A stretch of DNA of 22,600 nt from SZUA-254 sp031379665 (GTDB taxonomy: Bacteria > Bacteroidota > Ignavibacteria > UBA10030 > SZUA-254): the NCBI GenBank assembly GCA_031379665.1, contig JANNFI010000058.1:1-22600 (forward strand), in the 5' to 3' direction. Position numbers and translations under genes: made by a program. The notes beneath the pieces were generated by a model. It saw only the letters and a list, made by a program, of their open reading frames with translations. It was not told the origin of the DNA and did not search any database. Below, piece after piece: positions 15,277 to 22,536 of the stretch. Position 1 is the first letter of the stretch. Each line of letters begins with the position of its first letter.

Positions 15277-18200
15277 CTATTTTACGACGATGAATTTTCC
15301 TGTGAACCGGCCTGACGTGCGCGGGTCTTCTGACACGGCCGCGAGTGTGTAAAAGTATACACCGGAGGCCAGGTTGCCGGCGTCGACCTCAAGGACGTGA
15401 CTGCCCGCAGGCATTGCCGCGTCGGGCGCGGAGAGACCGATCTCCTGCCCCGCGATGTTCCTGACCCGGAGCGATACGATCGCCGGCGCGCTCAGGTCGT
15501 ACCGGATCGACGTCCTCGGGTTGAACGGATTGGGATAATTTCCGTAGACCCTGAACGTCCCGGGTGTTCCGTCTATTCCGTCCGTCAGGAGCCTGAACGC
15601 TGACCCCGACGCCGCCTCGATGGAAAAATCGTTCCGCAGGGGGTGGCTGCTGACCCTGCCGGATGATTCCGTGACGACGAGCGTATACCGCTCCACCGCA
15701 GATCGATCACCGTGGAACCGTATGCCGGTGGGACCTCGGCCGTTGGTGACCCGGATGCCGATCCCTGTCCCCGTCCGCGCGGCGTCGGCCCCTTCCGTAA
15801 AATACTCAACCAAATTTTCAGTATCAAATCGGGCGTCGAACGACCCTCCGGGCGGGACGGGGGGGAGCGCGGTGCCCCCGGTGGTGATTCCGGAACCCGC
15901 CGATCGACCGAAACGCAGGGATGCCCGGGCTCCCGCTGCGTTGGTGAACACCAGCTCGTTGGGAGGGAGGACCTGACCCGTGACGCCTGAGAGCGCACGG
16001 ACGGCCGCGGCGGACCCGCAATCGAGTTCCAGCGTGTTGGTCCCGCGGTACCAGTACGCTTCACCCGGCAGGAGAGTGTCGGGGATGTAGTATCCGTTCC
16101 TGTACCCATAGATGACGGGCGACGTCGTGCACGATGGGCAGGTCGCCGCCCGGAGGATCGGGCAGTAAACGGATCCGAGGAGAATCCAGGAGCCCCCGCC
16201 GTTCGCGACCACGTTCCTGGTGAACGGGACGCCGGAGTGTGCGACGACCCCCGCGCCCTCGTTCCTGATCCAGTACCCGGTTCCGGGCGAGAGAAAATTC
16301 TCCTGCACGTAGGCGCCCCCGAAGGAGTAGGCGTCGGAGAGGGCGTCGGGGAAGAGGGCGCCGATCGCGCCGTCGGCCGGTGTGACCGGAAGAGAGACCA
16401 GACCCCAGTTGTCACCGATGCCGATCGGGATGTCGGCGTTCATCGAATGGATAATGCTGACGGTTTTCACGGAGGTGTCGGCGATGATAACCTCGCCGGT
16501 CAGCCACATATCTGCATCGAGCGGCCCATCGCCGGGGATCGTGTCCCTCATCTTCCAGGAGCCGGCCGGCATCTGTTGGCGGTTCCACCGTATCACGACG
16601 GGGTAATCCGGCGCGACGGCCGCGAGCCGGAGGGTGAAGACGTTGGTGTCGGAGGAAAATCCGATGGTGTCCCTGATGTCGGTGAGGCTGCCGTTCGTCC
16701 CGGCGATGTCCCACCTGGAGTCGAAGGTGCCCGGGGGGGGTGGCGGGGCGAGTTCGGCCTCTCCGGCCGACGAGTCGATGCCGTCGGTTGCACCCGGCCA
16801 CTCGCCGAAGGAGACGACGCCACCGGAGAGCGTGGCCGTCGTGATGTCGATGGCGGCGCCGGGTATCATCTCCCTGAACGCGGTGATCCGAATGTCGTCG
16901 AGGTACCAGCCATCGCGGGAATCGGCGCCGTCGGTGGCGAGTTCAAAGCGGAGAAGGACGGGCGATCCTGCGAATGCTGAAATGTCGATTTCCTGGCGCA
17001 CCCAATCGAGGCCCGGTGTATAGGCGTCGTAACCGAACAGGCCAGGCGACTGCACGCCCGACCCGGACGCGGGGTTCGAGAGGGTTGGCCTGAGGACGAT
17101 CCACGACCCGCCGCCGTTCGTGGAGATCCTGACGGTGCCGATATCGTAGCACGGTTCTATTGCCCATTTCGTCCAGTAGTCGAGTCGGGCCGCGGAGTAC
17201 CCCCCCAGGTCGACCGGTGTGGCGTTCTGGATCGCGGTCGTCGACCAGATCGGCGAAGCGCCGGACGGGCTGTCGTGATACGAGTAGTCGCCGCCGTGGG
17301 CGATCGGTGAGATGTCCCAGGCGCCGTCCGTCGTCCAGATGCCGGTCCACGACTCGGCGTCGTCCGCGAACAGGACGGAGGGACTGCCGATGAAGATCGT
17401 CACCGTATCGGTCCTGCCATAACCGCCGGTGTCGACGATGGTGACGAAGAGCCGGACCGCGGAGCCCGGGGTTGCGGACACGCCGACCGTTCCCGCGACG
17501 CCGAGCGCGGTGTCGCTCCTCGGTGCGATGCGGTCGATCAGGAGGGATGTGGATGCGAACTCCAGCACGCCGGAGTCGGTGGAAAACGTTACCGTGAGAG
17601 CGCGGGCCGTGTCGAGTCCCTTGTTCCGGATGGCCGCGTCGAATGAGAATGGCTCGCCGGGAAGGAAGCCGTCGTCGGCAGTCTGGCCGGTGATTGAATG
17701 GCCCGAGAGGACCGGCGTCGGGCCTGCGATGTAGGAGTAATGGATGTTCGCGTGAAGATTTTCCAGCGCGAGCGGGAGGATCTGACCGGAGGGGGGCCAG
17801 AACGACGTTCCGACCTCCGGAGTCATCGCGTAAGTCCTGAACTTCGTCGTGTCGCCATACATGTAATCGTCGGTATTCCCGCGCGTCGAATAATTGACGG
17901 TCTGTTGATCGGTGCCGCTCGCGTACCGGTTGACCCTGGTCATGTCGAACGCGAGCTCCCTGTAGATCAGGGAATCCGGACTCTCCGCCTCGAGGTAACC
18001 GAAGGGGTAGATGAGGAGCCGGCTGTAGGTGTGGTAATTCAGGCAGGCCCGGATGCTATGGAGTCTCATGAAGCTATCGATCGTCTGGGATTCCGGCTCC
18101 GAGAACGGGTTGGTCCCGCGGTACGTGTCGCTCGCGGTGTTGGTGCTCGACCCTCCGTTCGGCGCGTCCCACATATAGTCGGGGCCGAAGTTGCGGTTGA

Positions 18201-18951
18201 GGTCGGTGCCCCAGGTGCCATTGCCGTTGTTCCTGCGATTCTTCCGCCACATCCCGCCCCCCGAGGGGTTGGTCGATTCGTTGTATGCGTACCCGTCGAC
18301 GTTGATCACCGGGATGAACCAGGACTGTCTGGCGTTCACGAGGTAGGCGGCGGAGGGATCGGTGGCGTACTGTTCAAGGAGCCACCACATGTAATAGACC
18401 ACGGTCATCATCCCGGCCGGTTCCCTGGCGTGCGTGAGCGCTGTGTAGAGCACCGCGGGTTCAGTCGATTCGTCGATGTCGGGGTTGTCCGATATCTTTA
18501 CCCCCCAGATCGGGCGACCCTCGATCGAGTAACCAATTTCCTGTTTTTCGGTAATCAGTCCGGGATAGAGGAGTTTCATCGAATCGAGTTGTTCGCCGAT
18601 CTCCTCGAGCGTGTAATATCCCCCCATGCTGCCAATTCCGAAACCGAGGGCGTCCATCGGCACGGGGGAGAGTTCCCGCGTAGAGGCGGCGGCGAGATCA
18701 GGTTCCGTGACGACCAGGGGGATGCCGCGGGAGGCGAGTTCGCGGAGATCGGCCGGCGTGACAACGAATTCCATCCACCCGCCGGGTTTCCCCGAGGAAC
18801 CTTCGAAGTCGAGGCCCGCATCCCAGATCCTGCGAAGCTCTGCCGCGTCCGTTACGTGGATCCTGATCAGGCTATGGCCAGCGGGGTCGTCCGCAAACGA
18901 CGCGGTCGATGGCAAAAGGGCGAGGAGGATGGCCGCGGTTATAAAATTCAT
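15277..18951 (-). CDS. T9SS-secreted M14 zinc carboxypeptidase, multidomain
   Basis: A secreted metallopeptidase of 1224 residues that removes C-terminal residues. MNFITAAILLALLPSTASFA is the signal peptide, followed by a propeptide-like segment (~25-108). The M14 catalytic domain spans ~110-405: zinc ligands His174 and Glu177 in THAREPAG and His307 in NYHTYSRLLIYPFGY; substrate residues in MWRKNRRNN and DLNRNF (Arg253); the TDDYMYG loop; and the catalytic Glu379 in AMTPEVGTSFWP. All key residues are intact. Then follow a CARDB-like Ig domain (~412-522), an immune-inhibitor-A/MAM-like jelly roll (~527-690, FADDAESWTG to DGWYLDDIRI), a DGID module (~722), GWN-like modules (~846, ~916), a FDARF module (~1030-1050) and a T9SS sorting domain (NYPNPFNPRTSI, terminal KFIVVK). 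It is the first gene after the divergent promoter. Likely role: extracellular peptide degradation for nutrition. Confidence 0.93.
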   Translation of the reverse strand: MNFITAAILLALLPSTASFADDPAGHSLIRIHVTDAAELRRIWDAGLDFEGSSGKPGGWMEFVVTPADLRELASRGIPLVVTEPDLAAASTRELSPVPMDALGFGIGSMGGYYTLEEIGEQLDSMKLLYPGLITEKQEIGYSIEGRPIWGVKISDNPDIDESTEPAVLYTALTHAREPAGMMTVVYYMWWLLEQYATDPSAAYLVNARQSWFIPVINVDGYAYNESTNPSGGGMWRKNRRNNGNGTWGTDLNRNFGPDYMWDAPNGGSSTNTASDTYRGTNPFSEPESQTIDSFMRLHSIRACLNYHTYSRLLIYPFGYLEAESPDSLIYRELAFDMTRVNRYASGTDQQTVNYSTRGNTDDYMYGDTTKFRTYAMTPEVGTSFWPPSGQILPLALENLHANIHYSYIAGPTPVLSGHSITGQTADDGFLPGEPFSFDAAIRNKGLDTARALTVTFSTDSGVLEFASTSLLIDRIAPRSDTALGVAGTVGVSATPGSAVRLFVTIVDTGGYGRTDTVTIFIGSPSVLFADDAESWTGIWTTDGAWDISPIAHGGDYSYHDSPSGASPIWSTTAIQNATPVDLGGYSAARLDYWTKWAIEPCYDIGTVRISTNGGGSWIVLRPTLSNPASGSGVQSPGLFGYDAYTPGLDWVRQEIDISAFAGSPVLLRFELATDGADSRDGWYLDDIRITAFREMIPGAAIDITTATLSGGVVSFGEWPGATDGIDSSAGEAELAPPPPPGTFDSRWDIAGTNGSLTDIRDTIGFSSDTNVFTLRLAAVAPDYPVVIRWNRQQMPAGSWKMRDTIPGDGPLDADMWLTGEVIIADTSVKTVSIIHSMNADIPIGIGDNWGLVSLPVTPADGAIGALFPDALSDAYSFGGAYVQENFLSPGTGYWIRNEGAGVVAHSGVPFTRNVVANGGGSWILLGSVYCPILRAATCPSCTTSPVIYGYRNGYYIPDTLLPGEAYWYRGTNTLELDCGSAAAVRALSGVTGQVLPPNELVFTNAAGARASLRFGRSAGSGITTGGTALPPVPPGGSFDARFDTENLVEYFTEGADAARTGTGIGIRVTNGRGPTGIRFHGDRSAVERYTLVVTESSGRVSSHPLRNDFSIEAASGSAFRLLTDGIDGTPGTFRVYGNYPNPFNPRTSIRYDLSAPAIVSLRVRNIAGQEIGLSAPDAAMPAGSHVLEVDAGNLASGVYFYTLAAVSEDPRTSGRFTGKFIVVK
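15280..16785 (-). repeat. C-terminal cargo module, copy 1 (M14 peptidase)
   Basis: The last ~500 codons of the carboxypeptidase, parallel in domain order to 10903-12405 of the neighbouring gene. It has one extra Cys-containing insertion (VYCPILRAATCPSC near residues 928-941) that the other copy lacks. The shared part is separate from the catalytic domain, so it probably serves surface delivery or anchoring rather than catalysis. Confidence 0.8.
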
Positions 18952-18978
18952 CAGAACGGGGTTACGGACGTGATTGTT

Positions 18979-19015
18979 ATTATATCAATATAGAACTTGA
19001 GGGGGTGAGACTCAA
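18979..19015 (-). promoter_or_regulatory. Promoter for the T9SS cargo genes
   Basis: On the minus strand TTGAGT (19010-19015) and TATATT (18987-18992) are separated by exactly 17 nt. A perfect TATAAT (18979-18984) sits just downstream as an alternative -10 without a partner -35. Transcription would start ~25-30 nt before the ATG at 18951. The A/T-rich block stands out in GC-rich surroundings. Confidence 0.5.
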
Positions 19016-19016
19016 G
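18996..19016. promoter_or_regulatory. Inverted repeat CTTGAG-N9-CTCAAG over the -35 region (possible operator)
   Basis: Six-base perfect arms (18996-19001 and 19011-19016) flank nine bases and overlap the -35 hexamer and spacer of the minus-strand promoter. The position suits a repressor site, but a 6-bp palindrome can arise by chance. Confidence 0.25.
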
Positions 19017-19051
19017 CCCCCACTTCTGAAAGCCCCGGGATCCGTCGTTCC

Positions 19052-19080
19052 TTGACTACCAGACCGCCATTTCGTACTTT
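19052..19080 (+). promoter_or_regulatory. Promoter of the alpha/beta hydrolase gene
   Basis: TTGACT (19052-19057), a 17-nt spacer, then TACTTT (19075-19080). The ATG begins at 19089, only 8 nt past the -10 element, so the transcript would be leaderless or nearly so. The -10 also partly resembles the TAnnTTTG element of Bacteroidota. Confidence 0.5.
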
Positions 19081-19088
19081 CAAACCCG

Positions 19089-19943
19089 ATGAGCGTCCCT
19101 GGGGTCGTGAAAAACAGCGCCGTGATCCAGAACGGGTCGGGGGAGCCGCTCGAGTGCGATATCCGCTACGAGCGGGGATCCGGTCGTACACCCGTCGTCG
19201 TCATCTGCCACAGCTTCATGTCGTTCAAGGACTGGGGGTTCTTTCCCCCCGCCGCGGAGCGAATTGCGGCTGCAGGGTACACAACGGTCACCTTCAATTT
19301 TTCACGGAACGGGGTGCCCCCCGGGGGGGACAGAATCAGCGATTTCGCCTCGTTCGCGTCGAATAGTTTTTCACGTGAGATCGAAGACCTCGGTTCGGTG
19401 GTGGAGGCCGTGCGCGACAACCGGTTGGCCGGGGAGACGGGTGACCCGGGGAAGGTCATCCTGCTCGGTCATTCCAGGGGTGGCGGAATCGCGGCGTCCT
19501 TCGCCTCGCGGGATCCGGATATCACCGCCCTCGTGACGTGGTCGGGGATTGCCACCTTTGACCGGTGGACAGCGCATCAGAAGGTCCTCTGGCGGGAACG
19601 CGGTTTTTTACCCCTTTCCGCGTCCCAGGGGTTGAGCCCACTCAGGATCGGCCGGGAAACCCTCGAGGATCTGGACGGGCGATTGGGAGAAATTGACCCG
19701 GTGCTCCGCGCTGTGTATATTAGGGCTCCCTGGTTGATCCTCCACGGGAAGGCCGATGTCACGGTTCCCGTCAGGGAGGCGGAGGCGCTCGAGCGTGCCG
19801 CGGGTGGGGGAAAAGCGGAGCTCCGGCTGCTCGATGCGGTGGGTCATCTGTACAACGCCAGGTCGCCGGAGGAAGATCACTACTTGACACTCAATCACGT
19901 CATCGCGCAAACGCTCGGTTGGCTCAGCGCGGTACCATCGTAA
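19089..19943 (+). CDS. Alpha/beta hydrolase (dienelactone-hydrolase/acyl-esterase-like)
   Basis: A 284-residue cytoplasmic serine hydrolase; no signal peptide is seen. The fold landmarks are VVVICHSFMSFKDWG (oxyanion side, ~36-50), the nucleophile elbow GHSRGGG (Ser129), Asp223 in HGKADVTVP, and His253 in VGHLYN, which together complete a Ser-Asp-His triad. The substrate cannot be told: related proteins are annotated as dienelactone hydrolases, acyl esterases or small peptidases. The ATG has no Shine-Dalgarno sequence and lies ~8 nt after a promoter -10, suggesting leaderless translation. bioY follows after 9 nt with its own strong ribosome binding site, so the two are co-transcribed. A link to biotin metabolism is only suggested by this neighbourhood. 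Confidence 0.88.
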   Translation: MSVPGVVKNSAVIQNGSGEPLECDIRYERGSGRTPVVVICHSFMSFKDWGFFPPAAERIAAAGYTTVTFNFSRNGVPPGGDRISDFASFASNSFSREIEDLGSVVEAVRDNRLAGETGDPGKVILLGHSRGGGIAASFASRDPDITALVTWSGIATFDRWTAHQKVLWRERGFLPLSASQGLSPLRIGRETLEDLDGRLGEIDPVLRAVYIRAPWLILHGKADVTVPVREAEALERAAGGGKAELRLLDAVGHLYNARSPEEDHYLTLNHVIAQTLGWLSAVPS

Positions 19944-19952
19944 GGAGAAGGT

Positions 19953-20534
19953 ATGGAAGAACAGAAAATCAATGGAACCGGGGGCGCGACGATCAGCGGC
20001 ACGTTGGCGAACTCCCGTCCGCTGGTGGCGACCCTGCAGGTCATTCTTTTCGCCGCCCTCACCGCCGTCGGAGCCCAGATCGAGATCCCCAATTCACCCG
20101 TCCCCTTCACTCTCCAGACGCTCTTCGTCCTCCTCAGCGGGGCGCTCCTCGGTCCGCGGCTCGGAGCGCTGAGCATGCTCCTCTATATCTGCGCAGGCGT
20201 GGCGGGGCTTCCCGTGTTCTCCTCGTTCGGATTCGGGCTCGCGCGCCTGCTGGGACCCACCGGCGGATACCTGCTCTCGTTCCCCGCGGCGGCGTTCGCC
20301 GTCGGATACCTCGCGGGGGAGCGCCCATCGCTGGTACGGCTGGTCGTTTCGATGACGGCAGCGCTGGTGATCGTCTTTTCGTGCGGCACGCTCCAGCTCT
20401 GGCTCACCATCCTGCCTGCGTGGTCCGACGCCTTCACGAGCGGCTTCCTGATATTCAGCTGGTGGGATGTCATCAAATTGGGCGCCGGGGCGTCGATCGC
20501 GCGAGCGATACGAGCGGCGAGGAGGCCGGCGTAA
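19953..20534 (+). CDS. bioY: Biotin transporter substrate-binding subunit BioY
   Basis: The S component of an ECF-type importer that binds biotin in the membrane. It has 193 residues: a ~25-residue hydrophilic start, then about six hydrophobic helices. Family motifs are LTAVGAQIEIPNSPVPFTLQT (~36-56), LLGPRLGALSMLLYICAGVAGLPVF, and GPTGGYLLSFPAAAFAVGYL. AAGGAGAAGG directly precedes the ATG. No ecfA or ecfT genes are in the window, so it either works alone, as some BioY proteins do, or uses shared energising subunits encoded elsewhere. Its 3' end converges on the GNAT gene with a 15-bp gap. An organism keeping BioY is probably a biotin scavenger at least in part. Confidence 0.94.
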   Translation: MEEQKINGTGGATISGTLANSRPLVATLQVILFAALTAVGAQIEIPNSPVPFTLQTLFVLLSGALLGPRLGALSMLLYICAGVAGLPVFSSFGFGLARLLGPTGGYLLSFPAAAFAVGYLAGERPSLVRLVVSMTAALVIVFSCGTLQLWLTILPAWSDAFTSGFLIFSWWDVIKLGAGASIARAIRAARRPA

Positions 20535-20540
20535 CGCCGG
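20526..20540. terminator. Short hairpin over the bioY stop codon (weak)
   Basis: CCGGCG-TAA-CGCCGG, a perfect 6-bp stem with the bioY stop codon as the loop, sits between two convergent genes. There is no T tract on either strand, so termination is not shown; it could serve as a bidirectional 3' end. Confidence 0.25.
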
Positions 20541-20549
20541 TCCGTCAGA

Positions 20550-20984
20550 TCATCTCACCATCATCCTCATCACCGCCGCCGGGGCGCAGGTCGTCCCGGT
20601 GAACTGACCCGAGGTCAGGATCTCGCCGTCGAGCGTCGCGCGCTCGATCCTCCCGAACCCCATCCGTCCGAAGAATTTCTCCGCCGTCGGCGTCAACAGC
20701 ACGAGCTCCGAGAGCGAGCGTGAGCGCGCTTCACGGATGACCGCCTCGACAAGCAGGGCGCCGATGCCGCGGTCCCGAAACGACGGAAGCACCGCGGCCG
20801 ACCTCAGGAGGCCTCTGGGCGGATAGAGCTCGAGCCCGATCGTGCCGACGATCGTCCCGCCCGAATCAGCCACCAGGAAGGTAACGCCCCCGTCGATGAA
20901 GTCGTCGGCCGGCAGGCCGGAGTCCGAAAGGATCGACCTGATCACGGCAATCTCGCCGTGCACCGCGTGTCGCACCGTCTCCAT
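20550..20984 (-). CDS. GNAT-family N-acetyltransferase, ArsN2-like
   Basis: A 144-residue acetyl-CoA-dependent acetyltransferase. The fold is typical: an N-terminal helix pair, strands FLVADSGGTIVGTIGLELY, the RSAAVLPSFRDRGIGALLV acetyl-CoA loop (61-79, R-x-x-G-x-G/A), then LVLLTPTAEKFFGRMGFGRIER. The C-terminal EILTSGQFTGTTCAPAAVMRM resembles the ArsN2 branch, which is named from arsenic-resistance clusters; the substrate of that branch is not established, and no ars genes are visible here. The ATG lies one base after the stop of the DEDDh exonuclease gene, so it is translated from the same mRNA. Confidence is high for GNAT and moderate for ArsN2-like. Confidence 0.85.
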   Translation of the reverse strand: METVRHAVHGEIAVIRSILSDSGLPADDFIDGGVTFLVADSGGTIVGTIGLELYPPRGLLRSAAVLPSFRDRGIGALLVEAVIREARSRSLSELVLLTPTAEKFFGRMGFGRIERATLDGEILTSGQFTGTTCAPAAVMRMMVR

Positions 20985-20985
20985 C

Positions 20986-21864
20986 TCATTCCCTCATTAC
21001 TTCGACCGGGTGGACGTCGAGGATGTAATCGAGCCTGAACGTCCTCCTCGCCTGGAGGACGTGGCAGAACGCCTCGAGGGCCGCGGTGGGTGCACCGGCG
21101 CCGGCCGCCCCGCGGATCGGCGTCACGATCCTCTGCGTGACCTCCCCGTCCGACGGGGAGAGGTACCGGATCCAGATGTCGCCTCCGGAGGCGAGCGCCT
21201 GCGCGATTTTTTCCGCGCGCTGGCCGCCGATCGACCGTCCCAGGTCCTTCCTCGTGAGGTCCCGGACGTCCCCCCCCCGGCCGTACGCCTTGAGCATCGA
21301 GAGGAAGTGCATCAGGATTTTCGACGTGACCATCGCGTCTTCGATCGCCCGGTGCCGGATCGGGTACGAAATACTGAGCAGGGCCGCGACCGCGGACTGC
21401 GCGTACTTCGGCCTGCCGGGGAGGAGCTGGCGGGCCAGGGCGAGGACGTCCACCACTGTATTGGCGGGGACGGGGGCGCCGCCCAGACGAAATTCGCTGT
21501 TCAGGAACGAGACGTCGAACGGGGCGTTGTAGGCGACGAGGACCGAGCCGGCCAGCATCGAGGTGATCTTCGGTAGTACCTCGGGAAACTGCGGCGCGCC
21601 GGCGAGCATCGCCGGGCTGATCCCGTTGACGGCGTACGCCCCGGCGGAGACGGGGATGGTGGGATCGATCAGCGTCCCAAAGGTCTCCATCACCGCGCCG
21701 CCCCTGATCCGTACGAGGCCGACCTCGCAGACTCTGTCTCCGCGATCGGCGGAGAGGCCGGTCGTCTCGAGGTCGACGACGGTAAAATCGACGCCGTCGA
21801 CGGGGGTTGCGTCGTGGCCGTCGTCGTCGTGATGCGAGACAGGACGTCGGGAGGACGGGGTCAC
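20986..21864 (-). CDS. DEDDh 3'-5' exonuclease fused to a WYL-like domain
   Basis: A DnaQ/PolC-epsilon-like exonuclease of 292 residues. Residues ~26-190 form the exonuclease domain: DLETTG (Asp31, Glu33), NAPFD (Asp117, in AYNAPFDVSFL), and H-x4-D (His171, Asp176 in HRAIEDA), a complete DEDDh set. Residues ~228-285 look like a short WYL domain: IWIRYLSPSDGEVTQRIVTPI followed by LEAFCHVLQARRTFRLDYI, the region where WYL proteins carry their ligand-binding Arg cluster and RtFRLD motif. The start is set at GTG 21862-21864, which overlaps the upstream TGA as GTGA and begins just before the fold. The longer frame to 21930 lies inside the upstream gene. WYL domains bind nucleotides or single-stranded DNA as sensors, so a damage- or nucleotide-responsive nuclease is an inference. 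Confidence 0.87.
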   Translation of the reverse strand: MTPSSRRPVSHHDDDGHDATPVDGVDFTVVDLETTGLSADRGDRVCEVGLVRIRGGAVMETFGTLIDPTIPVSAGAYAVNGISPAMLAGAPQFPEVLPKITSMLAGSVLVAYNAPFDVSFLNSEFRLGGAPVPANTVVDVLALARQLLPGRPKYAQSAVAALLSISYPIRHRAIEDAMVTSKILMHFLSMLKAYGRGGDVRDLTRKDLGRSIGGQRAEKIAQALASGGDIWIRYLSPSDGEVTQRIVTPIRGAAGAGAPTAALEAFCHVLQARRTFRLDYILDVHPVEVMRE

Positions 21865-22532
21865 GGGATGTTGAGGAATTGCTTCCACCGGCGGAAGAGT
21901 TCCGCGGTGGCGATCACGTCGCCGATGCAATAGTTCGCGATCTCACGGAACTTCCTCTCGCGATAGAGCGGGCCGAGGTCGAGCCCGGTGATCCCCCCCG
22001 CCTTCGGGCTCCCGATGCCGAACGCGCGGCAGTAAAAATCTAGGTTGAACCTCCTGGATGAACCGTAGAAGGTGAGCTGGTCGAGGAGGTCGCAGTGGGG
22101 GGTCGTGCTGTACCGGTACGGGACCAGGTTTTTCGACGGCCGGATCCCAAGCAGGGCCGAACGGATCATCAGGAAGGGGCAATCGAAGGTCCGGCCGTTG
22201 AACGTGACGAACTGGCCGTAGTTCCGGATGTCGTCCCAGAAGGCGGAGAGGACCTGACCCTCATCGCCCGAAATGAACTCCACCTTCCCGTCAGCGGATT
22301 GATATTTTTCCCGGACGTCCGACCGGTAGAAGACCCTTCCACCGCCGGTGTCCGGATTCAGCATCCCGATGGCAAGGACTTCCGCAGTGAGGGGGGAGAG
22401 GTTGAGCCGATTGACCTCCTCGCGCCGTTCCTCCTCCGTCAATCCCTCTTTGAACAGGTAGGCGACCTGCGCGTCGTCGAACGATGCAACCGGCTTCCCG
22501 AGGGTTTCAATGTCGAAGACGACGACGGCGAT
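21861..22532 (-). CDS. DEDDy 3'-5' exonuclease, predicted PolB-like, with probable AUC start
   Basis: A ribonuclease-H-fold exonuclease like the stand-alone PolB-type exonuclease family (DNA_pol_B_exo2). Taking AUC 22530-22532 as the start gives 223 residues: AVVVFDIET (Asp7, Glu9), FNGRTFDCPFL (Asp117), and YCIGD (Tyr201, Asp205), a complete DEDDy set. The first conventional in-frame start, TTG at 22440-22442, would delete the essential Asp-x-Glu strand. There is no ATG, GTG or TTG between that strand and the window edge. GGGGAGG lies 8 nt before the AUC, and a separate reading frame ends 4 nt before it. The alternative is that the frame continues upstream of the window; the residues it would add look non-coding. 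The stop overlaps the GTG of the next exonuclease gene. Confidence 0.8.
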   Translation of the reverse strand: MAVVVFDIETLGKPVASFDDAQVAYLFKEGLTEEERREEVNRLNLSPLTAEVLAIGMLNPDTGGGRVFYRSDVREKYQSADGKVEFISGDEGQVLSAFWDDIRNYGQFVTFNGRTFDCPFLMIRSALLGIRPSKNLVPYRYSTTPHCDLLDQLTFYGSSRRFNLDFYCRAFGIGSPKAGGITGLDLGPLYRERKFREIANYCIGDVIATAELFRRWKQFLNIP

Positions 22533-22536
22533 GGGA

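Noticed and set aside
17698..18993. 431-residue plus-strand ORF antisense to the M14 peptidase
   Set aside because: The minus frame has the full catalytic set and signal peptide. The plus frame is a low-complexity shadow that runs through the divergent promoter.
20986..21930. DEDDh-WYL protein starting at 21930
   Set aside because: It would overlap the upstream exonuclease by 70 bp and add Arg/Pro/His-rich residues without fold; the GTGA overlap at 21862-21864 is the better start.
21861..22442. DEDDy exonuclease starting at TTG 22440-22442
   Set aside because: This start removes the catalytic Asp-x-Glu strand encoded immediately upstream, and a much better ribosome binding site precedes the AUC at 22532.
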